DNA of 64,000 nucleotides from Hoplostethus atlanticus (Eukaryota > Chordata > Actinopteri > Trachichthyiformes > Trachichthyidae), in contig JAXDDX010000014.1 of the NCBI GenBank assembly GCA_034670405.1, positions 5,673,501-5,737,500 of the forward strand, given 5' to 3'. The number at the start of each line of letters is the position of its first letter. Position 1 is the first letter of the stretch. Under the pieces are notes generated by a model. It had not been told where the DNA came from, did no database searches, and saw only the letters and a program-made list of their open reading frames with translations. The position numbers were made by a program, and so were the translations under genes. Shown in pieces: positions 1 to 16,912 of this stretch.

Positions 1-3000
1 AATATATAAAAAATAAATAACATTTACAAGTTAGGCTAGCTTTAAATTAACTACCCACATTTCACCAATAACATGTTTTAGGGAAAGTACAACATTCATT
101 AATAAATGTGTGGCTGCCATATTTTGTCTGGTTTAGGCGTCACTTACATAAGGGACGCAGTTAAAATGTTGTAAATCTACTGAATTAAAACTAGTCCCCC
201 TAAAAATCAGGTTTGCTTGTGTTCTTTGATCTGTTTGACTTGTATCTGTAACTGTGGATGTTTGTTTTATCTCTGTTGAAGAATATAGAACAACACAACA
301 TAGGCATGTATCCAGTTTCTGTCATTGGTTGGTATTGACATCTCACTGGTTCCACTAAACCATGCAAAATACTTAAGTCTAAGTCCATTTCAGTATTTTG
401 AACTACTTATCAAAATAAGTTAACTAAATTGTAAAATAAAAAGTGTAAAAGTACCAAACCAAGAACAAAACCACTGACGTTTAAGAAATGTTCATGAGTC
501 ATTTAACTGCTATAGCTTAGCTATTTCAGATCAAGGTGTTTTCCTGGCTACGTCATGTTCATGCACGAATTGATTAGGCACATTGAGAGGCATATCAATG
601 ACGCACATTTTTCTCAGCAACTAGAGCATTTTCATGAAGAGTGTCTCAATGAGAATCTTTGGGCTGGAATAAAAGAGCCCTTTGTTTTCAACACGTCCTT
701 GAGAAAGAGATGTGGTTAAAAAGTAAGCCTTTTATCAGGAGGGTGAAACAAATGTCAGGAAAACAGTGTGTGTGTGTATGTGTGTGTGTGTGTGTAAAAT
801 GTAAAAAGTTAAAGTAAAATGTCTTGCAAAAGTGAATCCGCAAGTCCTTGGCCCTGTCAGATTTGACAGATCATCTGATATGCAGATCTCCCCATCACAC
901 GCAGGAATGCACTAATATTTGCCCTATCCATCAGCCCCGACTGCATTCAACACATTAAAGAATGTTTTCAAAGGGTGAAAGTACAGGGGGGGGGGGGGGG
1001 GGGGGGGGGGACACCTGGACCCAATGCCAAGAACTTCTTTCTCATTCAACAAAGACTACACACAAATATGCACACTCTCCAAGTTCAGCACCTGGCACTT
1101 ACTGTTCATTCTATGAGAGTAGAGCACTTGTACACTTACACTTAATGATGTTGGTTGTGATTTCAGTATGATGTCACGAAGGACGAGCTTCCAATAACCT
1201 CATATGGAGCTAGGTTCTAATTCCCATAACACACTGTGTCCCGCCTGAAAGACAAGCCCCAACAGATACAATGGCTTCCATAAATAGAGGCCAATACTTT
1301 AACTCTGTTCTCCAGTCTGCTACACCTCAGCTTTTCTGGCAGGCACGTCCTGTATTTCTGCAGATCAGCAAACTCACTTCAAGGCTTTTAAAACCGCCAT
1401 GGAGCTTACACACAGCCAAAAAGCAATGGGGAAAGGAAGATTGAAAATCTCTGCAAATTCTCAACTCTTTCCCACCGTCACAACTCACTGGCAGACTGTA
1501 TGACTGTATGAGCCCACACAGTGATCCAGGCCATTGTTTCTGTTTCTCCAGAAAGACCATTTTTGTCCAGTATGGACAAAAAGGGGTTTGAGCTGTCTGA
1601 ATTGGACATGTTAACAGAGCCTGTGAGTGTGGGAGTTGAGTTACAAAATAAATATCCTGGTAGAGGGGGTCCAGCTCCAGATACTCTGCCCAGTGTAATA
1701 TGGTCCACATAAAAAGCATTTACAATAACAGACATATGGACTGTGCATATGAGATGTACAGACATATAACCTTTTATCACAGACCAAACATGTCATGTTA
1801 CGGAGAACAAATATCATTTCTCTGTTGACATTGAAAGCTTGATATCACAGGCCTTCAACCTGGATGTTATGTTCATAATTCAGTCGAGTCTCCTTTTGTC
1901 TCCTTCTGACTTGTGTTTCAGGGCCATCAGTGAGCTTCCAAGAAAATTGCCCAATGTATATCTTTTTACCTGAGGGTACAGCTGTATGTGGGGGGCAGTT
2001 AAGGCCCGGACACTCATCCCTTACACACCCAGGTATCTTTATGTACAAGAACATCACAAGGTTGACATTACTGGCTGTTGTACATTATCATGCCTATGCA
2101 ATACCCACATATTCTGCCACTGTAGTCTTTGCTCAATTGGCCAGGTGGAATCAATTGTTGGAGGCCTTTTTTTCTTTTTTCAGTCATTCCAGCTTTTCTT
2201 CAAGGCAATCACTGCATATTTTCTCATTGTGAAAAAGGAGGGAAATCTTTCTGTGTAACCTAGATATGAGCATGCACAGCTGTGGAGGCCGGCATGTGGA
2301 AAACAGGCGTATGTCCATCTGAGCTGCAGCAGGGGGGCTAGGATCTGTGTCACTGAGCTGACTTCTGACACACAGGCTTTGACTTTACAAGGAGATAAAG
2401 CAGACAAGATGTACTCTTGTTTGCCACTGTTTCAGAGCCAGAGTTAAACTAACCCCAAGAGCGAAGACAATGTTTAGTGGTACAGTGCGTGTGTGGTTGC
2501 TTATTTTCTTCACTGTGAACATATTTGTCAGTTTGTATCAACAAATTGCCTCCTTGAGAACATAAAAGCATAAGCTGAGAGAGGAGTTTATTTGGGTCTC
2601 TGTCTGTATGGAATGTTTGTTCTCTCTTTCAAGACATTGTTTTCCACTGATCACATTAGAATGACATATCTTAAATTAATGAATCAATGAATGCAATCAA
2701 GAGTGATCTAAGCCCTCATAAGGGCATTCATCAAGTATGTTGAAAAACAAAGACAAACTAAGAATAAGCATTAGTCGCTTTAATTACTTGATCTGGGAAA
2801 TGTCTATGTAAGCCAAGGTCTGTTGATGAATGGGACTGTGGAAATTGTAATGCCAGATAAAGTACCTAGCACTTATTGCAGGTCATTTACTTTACAAAGA
2901 TGCTTTACAAGGCAAGTGAGCCTGAAGGAATGCCACGCACCATACATTTTATCTGACAGGTGTTTAAGAGCTGAAAGGTTCACAAACACCACTGACAGTG

Positions 3001-4853
3001 TTTGCAATCCTAGACATTTAAGCTGACAGGAGACTGGTAACATGTAAGCAGGGTAAGATTCACCATCATCATCATCATCATGAATAAAGGCATGCTGATG
3101 TTGATGTCATACTGATGTCATGCCCATGTCATGCCCTGGAGTAACAACTTAGCAAATGTACCCTACTGGTTACAAAAATCAACTAATGGCTTAATTAACA
3201 TTTCTTTTCACACAGTGAGAAACCGTATATTTCATTTTCCAAATAAATCATTAATAAGTAACTAATGGTGGTAGCCTAACTCTCAAACCCCGCTAAAACA
3301 TGTTGCGTTGTGTCGCCATCAGCATCCATGGACCAGCTGGAGAAATCTGACAGAAGCAAGTAACAGAGAAATCCCCACCGTCAACTACTTCTGCTGGGGC
3401 TCCCTTGAGCAAGACACTGCTCTACAGTAGAGCTACTCCATTGCCAAAAGTAGCAGACTGTTGTACTCCGCAGCTCTCAGGCATGCGTGTAACGTAAAAG
3501 CATTGGTAAGTCACCCATTTCTGCATACATAAAGGTTAAAATGTAGATTCTGCCACATACTATTCAGCTGTAGGTCAGAAATGTGGAAGAAAGATGTACA
3601 CTCTATGAAAGTGATGCACCATTACCACTAAAAGTAATAAAAACAAATTCTGAAACTCATGACATCATATTTTGTGTAGATAATTCCATGTAAAGGCCTG
3701 CAGCACGTGCATACAACTAGACAAATGAGGTATTTGAAAGACCTAATAGGACAACAAAATGCCACACTTTCAGCTTAGCCAAGCTGTCCTCCATCACTCC
3801 ATCACTGCAATGACAACAGTATTGTTCAAATTATCACATGGCCTCACCATGAGTTTAAGACTATTGAGGGAACAAGGACAACTATTTCAAACCAAATATC
3901 ATCATTAGAGTACGTAATGACACATTTCCAAACAGATTCAGTGGGACCGTTAGGCCAAAATATGTTTCATACAGGGTGAAAGACCAATGTCCCGATTCAA
4001 AAGTTTGATACATTTCTGTGAACATAATGGCATATCACTCAGCTACTTGACTGCGTATTAATCACATTTTCTATCAATGACAGCTTTAAATGAATCTGGT
4101 GACAGGCCAACCTCACTCCTGTTAAACTAGCATTGAAGAGGGAACAGAAGGGCCTCCATAGCTTTTTTTTGTGCCGACAGTGAAAGGGAAAGGTCATTGT
4201 TAAATCTGCACAATAGAAAGTCTATTTGAAATCAGCCCAACAAAAAAAGGAAAGCACTCTCCCAGCCGCAGCCTGTATTACATACTGTATAAAATTGCCT
4301 AGTAAGATTTAGGAATGTAATTTGTTTAAGACAATTGCAACACAAATACAATTATCATTACAGTTATTTTAAGAACTAACGTTAAGTGATAGGCGGAAGA
4401 ATTCTGTCTCCCAAAACGGGAAAAAAAAGAAGTAAGAAACTTAGAGTACAAAAAACGTGACAGTCCAATCCAGAGTGGTGTTCTGTTTCTGCTTATCTGG
4501 TTGTTTGACTTTTTGGATGTTAAACGGTAACTGTTAGCCTAATTACAATCCACAGCGCACTTGCATGGGCATCTGTTGCCTGTCCGTTGTGCCTTTTTCC
4601 TCATTCAAAGGGTCAGATGAAAAAAAAACTCATAGACTGCTCCATTTCATCGTATAACACGTTGATGACCAAATATGGTCACATGGAGACTATGTCTATA
4701 CAAAACGCACCTTGCAAATTTTCTTTAACATTTGACAGGGTCTGGGGTTGTTTCGATGGATATTTTCGACAGTTTAGACCGGTCTCCTACACATGTTTCA
4801 TGAACGGTCCTGCTGAAGTTGCCTTCAATAGTTCAAAAAGCATTCGACTTTAC
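1..4853. other. AT-rich stretch without a recognisable gene
   Basis: I see no exon with convincing coding sequence plus splice sites here. All open frames are short and of low protein character. Visible landmarks are a 25-base G homopolymer (986-1010), a short TG repeat (771-793) and a CAT trinucleotide run (3063-3080). If the candidate first exon at 4854-4877 is real, this stretch is the beginning of that gene's first intron. Confidence 0.6.
986..1010 (+). repeat. 25-base G homopolymer
   Basis: An uninterrupted run of 25 G on the plus strand, able to form G-quadruplexes. Length is easily miscalled by sequencing. Confidence 0.9.
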
Positions 4854-5130
4854 CTCAAAATTTCGTCTCACATCCATGGCCACTGTCGTAGTGAGATTAA
4901 TTCCCTGCGACGTACAATCCCGTTGGTCTATGTGTCGAAAAACTTCGGCCAATATTGCCGGATACCTGCCTTTCTCAATAAACTGCGAGTCATGTCTTTC
5001 CAAACAAAACCAAAAAAACGCTGCCTCGCTCCCTGAGCTTGCTGGAGAGCCGAAGGCAGGACTTGTTTCCGTGGAAACGGGTTGTTTGCCCCCCACTTTT
5101 CTTGGGATTTGGCCTCGTGCCCTTCTCAAC
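4854..5130 (-). other. Candidate first exon of an unidentified minus-strand gene
   Basis: This is a locally GC- and CpG-richer island in AT-rich surroundings. On the minus strand an ATG at 4877 sits in a strong Kozak context (GCCATGG) and opens eight codons, MDVRRNFE. The exon would end at a consensus donor, GAG|GTAAAG, with last exon base 4854. The roughly 250 bases upstream would be 5' UTR. I do not recognise the peptide, and no second exon is visible before the left edge, so the gene cannot be named. In human, DENND2B/ST5 and AKIP1 lie on this side of TMEM9B, which makes an alternative first exon of such a gene possible. That is inference only; the alternative is a chance CpG island with a chance donor. 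Confidence 0.3.
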
Positions 5131-8100
5131 CAGGCATTCAGGCCCCTTGTTTATTGTCAGGCTGAGCTCTGGGAGACAATTATGCATATTCACGAACTGA
5201 ATACTTCTTGTGGGTTAATACTTTGTTACCAGCATAACAATATCTAGTCACAGAAATACCTAGTCAATCTCCAAACAGCAATAGTCATACAATAGCTGAC
5301 ATGAATGCAAGACTGGCAGGTACAGCAAAGGGGATTTCCAGAGGCAGAACCATCCCATACAGCAAAGAATACATTTCACACACTTAAGTTTCCATATGCC
5401 AAAAATACCTTTAAATAAATAAGTAACCAAAATATGTTTTGGATATAGGCCTTACTTGCAGCACATGCGAAGAAAATGTATTCCCAGTGTCCAAAAATAT
5501 TTTGAATTAATATTATCTACATGTTTTTTACAATTTGTATATATTTTGAAGCATATCTCTCAACATATTCTGAAGTGTATATGTGCAATGTATTTCTTTG
5601 CCATATGGATAGTAGCTTTTGTATTTAACCGCTGGCTTGAACTGGAGGTGACCGCAAAAATGTTAATATTCCACCAAAATGTAACATCACCCTAAGTTTA
5701 AGTTAATGCCAAGCAAATTTAATCCTTTAACTATCACTGTGGTTCTGAAGCATTCACTGGATCATAAAACACATCTTTGTAGTTCTGAAATGTTAGCTTA
5801 TGTAAACCACATATTTCAATAAGTGCATTGTGCATGTTACTTTGGAGACATTTTTAAAAACAGCATTGTATACCCGACACCAAAAGGATGAGAAAGCTAC
5901 ATACAGCATATTCCATATGTACGTATATTTCTATAGTACACTTCTCAGTGGCTGGTACCCATTACAAAAGTATTGCTCCTTTAGAAAGCTATATATTAAA
6001 TCCTGTATGAGCATTTCAATACAAAATATAAACTGAACAAATTCCTGTTAAATATTAATACCACTTCACTTTTGTAGCCAATATTTAAATTACTCCTGGA
6101 TATAATGTCATATAATATCAAAAATGGTGTAGAGTTGACCACCCCCCACACACAGAGTAAACCACACCACAGACCAACACAGACCCAATTTCTCTGCCCT
6201 ACAATCTATCTAATTACACAGGATTGGCTAAGGGATCTGCAATATCGAGAATACATAAATAATCCTGCTTTAATTTGATAAAATTTTTTAAAAGCCTAAT
6301 CTGTATCTGATTTATCACTGAGAGCCTTTTCACGCCATCCAAAAAGTAGCTTGGTGTTTTGATTGTTGGGAAATTGGAAGCATTGTTGGCAATTGTTGGA
6401 ATCTGTAAGCAAAACCATGTCCCAGAAAAACAGTGCCAAACAGTATTCCAACTGCTTTACAACATAATTTAGTATACACGAAAACTTAAATGTTTTGGAT
6501 GTTTTTTAAAGAATGTTTTTAGACCTATTAGGTTGCACTAGAATTACTAACAAATAGTCACAACTTCTGCTGTTAATATAACAACCAAGATGCTGGGGCA
6601 AGTACAAAAAAACAGAACTTTGATAATGTAGATTAAATCCCTTTTCCATTTGTGTTTATCTTTTCACCCTCCAGCACTATGTTACTACACGTGACATCTT
6701 TACACCACATTTTGAAGTAGTCCCCACCCATAAATCTTGTACTTCACTTAGACTGTGCTCTATTTCATTCAGTCTCTTGGGACTTCTTATCATCCCACAG
6801 ACTTGGGAACAGGGGAAGTCACAAAACTCAGAGATCCGTCATCACAGTTCGAAACATCAAGTCAGCAGGAAGTGTACAGCTTTGCCACTGTGTAGCTTTT
6901 CTCTCAGGTCTACTCTGAACCTTTCAAAGTCTCATAAAGAATCTCCTTCCTGAAGAGATGCTGAATCCTCACAGTTTGAACTCAACACACGACAAACAAG
7001 ACAAAAGACATGATAAACATTGGCTCTATTTTGTGGGATGCTTTGCCAAAACCTCAACTTGTACTCATGGAATTCATTCTTCTATTGGTATTCTTCTAAG
7101 ACATTCTTACATGACATCGGAACATGAAACAAAGCCCAAACCAAACTAAGCATTGGTGCCATGTATGTTCACATTCAAACATCAAATCAAATCCCTGTAG
7201 CCATGACAACTTCCTTGTGTCAGACTCCCAGAAGTTAATGTACTTTCTTTCAAGACTTTTTGTGAATCAAAGGTGTGCGGCACAAACACACAGGATGTGG
7301 CGACAGATTTTTGGTAATTTCGTGGTCAGAGACACGCGACACACCTGCAGCGCAGTTGGAAACTGGCTTCATTCAAGAGCATCCTTCAACTGTGCTATAG
7401 TGATTTTGCCACATTGTAAAATATTCCTGTGAGATCTTGGCTTCCAGCATCTGGACATTTTAAATAGCCTAAGGTCAACAGGTTGAGAGAGCTGTGGAAA
7501 TTAGGAAGGATGAGCATTAGTGAACCCCTTTGGGAAGAAAACAGCAAAGGGTCAAAGTCATTGCTCAGTCACCTGCTGCAATTTTTCATAAAGATATGTT
7601 CTGTACAATAAACGGCATATTGAATTTCAGAAACAGTCCTGAGGCAACCTTCCAGCATTAAGTTGTCTCAAGTTGACAGGTCTCATTAACACTCCTGCCC
7701 ATGGGCCTGAAATAAACTCTGTCAATACTGAAAGAGAAGACACAACTTGCCCAGCAAAAACATCTTCTCTTCTTTAAAGGCTAAAGCGCTTACGATAAAA
7801 CTGAACAAAATAAGTCTCTTCTGCAGAGTATCTAAAAATAAAAAACACAGTTAATATTATATGAATACACAACGGTCTTACTGTACAGTTTGCTAAATAC
7901 TATTCTGATGAGAAGTAGCTATTCAAAACGAGGCCACAATGCTTACTATTATTGGGTTTGTTTCGTACATATTTCACTCTCATTTCCAAGTTTGCTCTAC
8001 ACAAAAATAAACTTTTATTTTTCACATACAACGGTCACTCTTTTGCCCTCTACTGGCTGGCTGCAGAACAACTTGAAACTCCCCCCACCTCAATGTACAT

Positions 8101-9550
8101 ACTCCTTAAACTATGACTCAAGGCCTTTCCAAGAACACCCTTGAATTGGGCACACCATGATCCACCAAACAGCACATATTTCAACAAAATGCAACTTTTG
8201 GAATTGTTTGGCCTGTCATCCCCACAATCTTCTTCCACCAAAAACTGCAGTAATGAGTAGTGAGAACCGATTCTTAAAGTTGAGATTTTATTGAAATAAA
8301 GTGCTGCTTGGTGGATATAATGTATGCTGGATTGAAGAGTGGAATCCAATATTTCAGAAAAGGTTTTAAGTCATATTTTAAGGGGTATGTACCATTAAAG
8401 CCCTCCTCCACTGATCTCACAGACATTATGAACATTTTCAAACAAGCCTTGTGAGTAAATCATTGGTTTATAAGGCAAAGCTGATTTCTACCAATCACAG
8501 AAAGACACAGCTGATTGGCCTCACCCTGGCACACCTGAGCCTTGTTTTGACTGGGACTGTGATTGGCGGAAATAATCAGCACATTTTGAAATGCTTTCCA
8601 AGAGGTTTATAAATTTGTAAAGTGTAATGCTGGAGGAGGACTTTAAAAGTATGCTACATAAGATTCTTGCCACACGATATGTGGTCAAGATTTCCTCCAA
8701 GTTTTTACTTTGGTCGTGTTCGAATTCAAGATGCCAAGTAAATGGCAGCAACATCTTGAGGTCATTCGGGCTAGTCTCAGGCCTGGTCAAACCAAAAACC
8801 CAAATTAACCTACAATGTCCCAGTCAAAACATTTCTACATTTGTTTGGATTTATGTTAGAAAGAACCAGTATGTCAGTTGCATGTAGTGAAACATCTTGT
8901 TACAATAGCAAAAAAGTGCAATAGAGGCAGAACTGATATTGCAATATCCCCTTTCCTTATCAATACTGGTAACCTCCACCATTACATTATAGTATGTAGC
9001 ATCATTACTAATCACAACTAATCATAACCAAAGGCAATCATCAAAGCATTGTGTTTGGCAAAAAATAGTCCTACAAAAAACAGTTTGGGTTGTACTTAAT
9101 AAAAAATTAGAGGTAATGAAACAACGTAATCAGTAACTTGACTAATTAAGCCACCACTTCAATACTAATCACTGAATAATATGAACTGGAATGTACAGTC
9201 TAATGATTTTCGTAATAAAGAAATGCCTTCCTTGTTCACTCAGCAAAAAAATGTTAATGTTAATGTGCATAGTCTGCTAATTTCAAGTATCGGAACATTT
9301 TAGCAGTAGGAAAAGTCTAGCACAAGGACAGAGGCATTCCATAACCTGGTATTTCATGGCATTTCAACTTTTCACCGCACAGCAGTCATAACATCAATTT
9401 GACCATTGTCTCAGAGACCTTGAATACTAAAAAGTAAAGTGTCATTCTCCACTATGCTTGTGTGATGTACTCTAACATAATTTACTGAGAAGAATCTGTA
9501 ATGAAAGAATTAAAGTTAATGTATTTAACCTGTCAAAAAGCCCTGTATGC

Positions 9551-9616
<66 letters not shown>

Positions 9617-10091
9617 AGAGGGTGGTCACAAGGAGGACATGGACATGAATAAATAGATTAATTGGGATATGAAGGAAAATCCAAACAATCTACAGGTGAG
9701 TCCAGGCAAAATGTCTGAATCGAAGTGAACCAGATAGCTACCACTTTACATTGATTATTTGGAAAGACCAAATCCAATGGCTGGGGCGCCCCCTGTAGGC
9801 CATCCCTCCTCCATACAGCACTACAGCTGAAAAGGACTACACTTTTTTCCCCCAAACATCAGTCCTTACAAACAAAGTGAATAAGACAATTGGCCAACAT
9901 CGAATAAAGTCACTATATATGAGTTTTGCCTAGTCGTCTTACCAATAGCATAGACTATATAACATGTAGTGAGTTTTCATTTCTTATGAATATAACTATA
10001 ATCAGATACCACAAATAAATTACTGAATATTGTTAGGATTACGTGAGATTTCTCTATTTACGTCATTTAATTAGTTGAATCAAAAACGTAC
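5131..10091. other. Intergenic or intronic sequence, no gene seen
   Basis: I find no supported exon in this 5-kb stretch. It contains a long TG microsatellite (9553-9615) and a loose foldback: the piece at 8481-8498 is roughly the reverse complement of 8559-8579. A CAG|GTGAGT match on the plus strand near 9690 has no coding sequence attached. The stretch would be the intron between the two candidate minus-strand first exons if both belong to one gene. Confidence 0.6.
9553..9615 (+). repeat. (TG)n microsatellite
   Basis: About 31 uninterrupted tg units in gene-poor sequence, 480 bases left of the candidate exon at 10092. Confidence 0.97.
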
Positions 10092-10240
10092 CTGTTTTTC
10101 TGTGTTGCCCTGTTTCGTCAGTAATCCATTGTTGAACAGAGCCGTCTGTCGCTTTCTGCCCGAGAGCCTGAAAACTGATTTTTCTGCGCAAAAGTAGTCC
10201 CCTCTGTATAACGGCATGCAATGGAAAAAAGAAAAAAGGA
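10092..10240 (-). other. Candidate non-coding first exon, minus strand
   Basis: This is a small GC-richer block with several CpG dinucleotides. On the minus strand it ends at a textbook donor, CAG|GTACGT, with last exon base 10092. The only ATG in the block opens a three-codon frame (MDY then stop), so the exon would be 5' UTR. The start of the exon is not defined by sequence; the right limit given is the edge of the GC-richer block. It may be the most upstream promoter of the same unidentified gene as the candidate exon at 4854-4877. The assignment is inferred from splice-site quality and base composition alone. Confidence 0.3.
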
Positions 10241-13200
10241 CTGCACAGGAAATGATGACGGCAGCTCTATGGAAATCATTGAAAAGTGAAAAAAATGATA
10301 ATCAAATATTATCAGGCAGTACGGTCTGCAAATTATTCACATTTTGATCAATCAACTTTCAACGTTGAGTTTTAGTGGCTGACTCTTGTACTTTCCAAAT
10401 GTTTATAATTTAGAAAAAAACGGGGGGAAAAGAAGGAAAGGAAGAAATCTTATTGAATGTGGGATTAATTAGACGACCGATCTGTATGTGCATGAAAATC
10501 ACTGTAATGTTCCTCAAATGTTCCTGTAAGGACTTGCGTGTCTGTTGTACTCAATAGTGACAATACATGTACAAGAATCCCTGCAGAGCCTTGACATCCC
10601 CAGAAGTCAGCTATCCTTAAAGGCAAGTGTATTTAACCTTGATGGTGTCCACTAATAGTGTTATAAAATGTTAAACTGAATGAATCTGATTCTAATATCC
10701 CTTGATATTCTTTTGTTATTCTGGTTATATGTTATATGGTTTTCTTTTATGGATTTGAATGGATTATGGTTTCATTGAATTATTAGTATTCAAATCCTTC
10801 TCCCAGGCACCCTTTAATGTGTTAGCCATTTTGATTGATGGATAGAAGAAAGGCCTATTGAATAGTAGCATATGGGTGGGGGGGTTATGGGTGCACCCAT
10901 AATGTTGCATTAATACTGCCAGAAACTAATTGAAAATACTGCCTGAAGTTATGTCAGGAGAGATTATAGTCAACTACCTATGAAAGGATTTCAGAGTATC
11001 CCTCATATAGATCTTTGAGCACAAGGACACCTTTAAGACCTTGCATATAACCTACCTAAATATTTCAGGATTTGACAGATACTTGATTTAGAGTTAAGAT
11101 AAATAGAGTAGAGTTTTAGTTATACAAACATTTCTCTGAGGCAGACCAGTTCTGGAGGCAGAAATAATCTCATTGAGAGTGAGTTGCAACTGAGTTAAAT
11201 CTTGCACATTGGGCAGAGCCAAAAGTTAGCAAGTTAGCTAACTGGGAAACTTTCCTCCATTTCGTCTGATGATATGAGTTTACTTGACAAACAAGCTGGG
11301 GTGGGAAGGAGTGGGCTATGAAAGTCTCAAAGGGTCTGAAGAAAGTACTTTAACATCTGTATACAGTTTATTTTTAAGATGTTAACTTTACTCCATAAGG
11401 TGAGAGAAAGTGTTGACAATCTATGACTGACCTCTATGACTGATCTGTTGGGGGGGGGGATACCCAGGTACTTTATACCCTCTAAAGTCCATTAAATTAA
11501 TACTGTATGGAATAACATTTAGTGGCAATAGGAGATTAATTGGAGAGCCTCAGACTTTGCCCAGTTCTGCTTATACCCAGACAGCTTTGAGAATGACTTG
11601 GAGAAGAGTTGGGATAGATTTAGCTGGATTTGATACATACACGAGGATATCATCTGCATACAACATGAGCTGGTATACTGAACTTCATATTTTAACCCCT
11701 TGTAAATTTGTGTTCCTCTGTTTAGTTACAGCAAAAGGCTTGAGTGTAAAATAGGAAGAAATAATCTATTAGTCAGGGAGTGGACAGCTGGTTGTGGTTG
11801 ATGAGTGGCATAAATTCTGCGGAATAACACTCTTTTGTAAATCTATCAGTAAAATTATCGCTGTAATTGGCATTTCAAGGTATTCTTGTTGTTCTTCACT
11901 ACTTCACACACAAGTGAAATCATCCAGAAGTTATCTCCTCATCTGTTGCACTTGTTTATTTGTTTCTTGCTGTGAGGGGAAAAACATTTTTGCCATCTGG
12001 TGGTTGTGAAAGTAAACTTGATTTATCCACAAGGATTTGGTCTATTATATTACAGAGTATATTGAATCATACATGAAATAGATTACATTACCATATAAAA
12101 ATAAACTTCCTTCATTGATTGTAATTACTTGTTAGCTGTCTGTTAAAGACATTTTGTATTTGTCAAGAGGAAAGAAATGGGGATTTTCTGAGGAACAAAG
12201 GCAATGTGCACTGGCCCTAGCTGTTATTTCCTCTCCCCACAGGCTATTGCAATTGGTCTCCATTGGGTTTTTTGATTGATTCCTCCTTCATAATGCTCAA
12301 GCACAGTTTGTGGTTCACTAATGGATGGCATTTGAAACCAGTTCCTGGAATTTGGAAAAAAAATGAAAATAAATCACCACTCTTCTGTAACTACAAAGCT
12401 CACACTAAATGTGCACAAAGTGTAGAAAATACTTACTACTTAGTACAAAGTATTTTCTACATAGTGAAAGGGTAATCATTTATTTTTCCTTTGAAACCTC
12501 AGCAACAAGACTCAAATACCTTCCTTAAATGAATCACATTGCCAAATTCTGCTCATTTTCTGAATTAAAAGTCCACCTTAGACCCCAGAATCCCACTGAA
12601 ATATTGTTCAAAATCTAAAGACAACCTAAATATGAAGTGTGTGAAACATATCATACAATACCATATGCTTCAGATTACATTATTTCTGCTTTTGGGAGCA
12701 GTTGTGTTCACAAATATTGGACTGTCCTAGAAAATTAATGACTATGACTAATGATGAATGAAAATTAAAAATTAATGAATTATTAAATTAAATAGATTAT
12801 TAAATTGGATACTCCTGTTTAATTCAAAGGTATTGTACCACTAATTAAAATGCTGGTGACAGTTCTGTGCTCTCAAAGTTGACAGACAAGTTGCACATTA
12901 GGGCTGCCGCTAATGTAAAATGTGTGGAAATTTCAAGACATTACATATAGAAGAATCACAAATATCACATAAATTTATTTCAAATTTAAAAGGTATCACA
13001 TATAAGAGTTAAGAACACTTTCACGGGCCTTCATACAGTGGTTCTTTGATCCCCCTCCCATGTTCACCCAATTACTCAAAAGAATATGGTTCCAAGAATA
13101 AACTTTTTACACCTCAGAGTAACACAATCCTGACATACCAACGCTGTCTATCAGATAAGACATATTTTCGGCCTTCATAATGGAGTGCTTCATATTACCG

Positions 13201-13500
13201 AGATCAAACATACAGAATTGAGAAAACAAAAAAGAAATAGAAATTAAATTTGTTTAGTCAGCTGAACAGGGGACTGACAGTAGGATCAATAGGATCTTCA
13301 ATAGATAGGAGACAAATAGTACAGCTACTTTTACTATGACAATACAAATGTATAATTGTATCAATTTCTGCAACGAGGCTTAGTGAAATTAGTTCTAAAT
13401 GTCATCATGGCAAATGGCATAATTTTAATGCGGGAAACAAGGGTTTTCATGCCCATTATCAGACATGAATCATGTTATTATGGTAGGGATGACCAGTTGA
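10241..13500. other. Intergenic spacer, no gene seen
   Basis: This AT-rich sequence has only short unsupported frames. The one structured item is a perfect 14-bp inverted repeat at 12421-12461. It lies between the candidate exon at 10092 and the likely 3' end of tmem9b. Confidence 0.6.
12421..12461. repeat. Perfect 14-bp inverted repeat (hairpin)
   Basis: The arm at 12421-12434 (tgtagaaaatactt) is the exact reverse complement of 12448-12461, with a 13-base loop. It lies in gene-free sequence and its role is unknown. Confidence 0.8.
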
Positions 13501-13717
13501 GAAATGTATACAAAATTTATTATAAAACATGCGTTTTCAAATGAGGTCTGAAACAAACTTTTACAATTTATACTATCCCTTGTGGTAAGAGCAGCAGTTC
13601 CAGATTATGTTGTAATTGGGTGGAAAATTGCCACCAGCCACATGCTAATATATTATTACTGCAGCTGTCGTCTACCAGCCACTTCGACAGGCACCAGCCA
13701 TCATCTGAATGTTCTTT

Positions 13718-13723
13718 TTTATT
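13718..13723 (-). terminator. Candidate tmem9b polyadenylation signal
   Basis: AATAAA on the minus strand, about 545 bases downstream of the tmem9b stop codon. Another AATAAA lies at 13516-13521, so the exact end of the 3' UTR is open. Confidence 0.45.
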
Positions 13724-14267
13724 CGAAAAGCTATTTGGTTGGTAAAATTGTGAAACAGACTGGTAAGCTTTGGACCACCAGTCACTGTGGCCAGAGGACA
13801 AATTAGTTATTTTCCTGTCGTGTTTATAGACATTAAAAAAAAGTGTGTTAATTTGAAAGAATTAATTTACATGTACGTACTCTCTACCTTGAATTTGTCA
13901 TTGCAATCCTCTCGTGACTTGGCACTTTCACAAATTAGACAGCAGGTACAGATGAAATTTTGCCTTTGGAAATGATAAAAGAGGATTGTGAAAATGAATT
14001 CACTGTAATCTCTTGTTCTGCTTGAGGAGTCAATAGCACAGTTCCCAGCTTTGTTCATACATGTCTGCCAGGGGATTTCTGCACTACAAATCTCAAGATC
14101 GCTTTACCATGTTTACCTCTGAAACATATACTGGATCACATTTAATGAGATACAAATCACAAATGAGAGTATATGTAGAAAGTGGAGGAGAGAGGAAGAG
14201 ATAGAAATTGAGGGCTCTGTCACAGTGTTTATGCTCCACCAAAAACTCTTGCTTGCAGGGGAGCAGT

Positions 14268-16912
<2,645 letters not shown>

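Noticed and set aside
4587-5036. 149-codon plus-strand frame over the CpG-rich block
   Set aside because: The minus-strand donor and Kozak start are better supported, and the frame shows no known motif.
8521-8790. 89-codon minus-strand frame
   Set aside because: It looks mildly protein-like but has no family resemblance and no splice sites, and it overlaps a foldback repeat.
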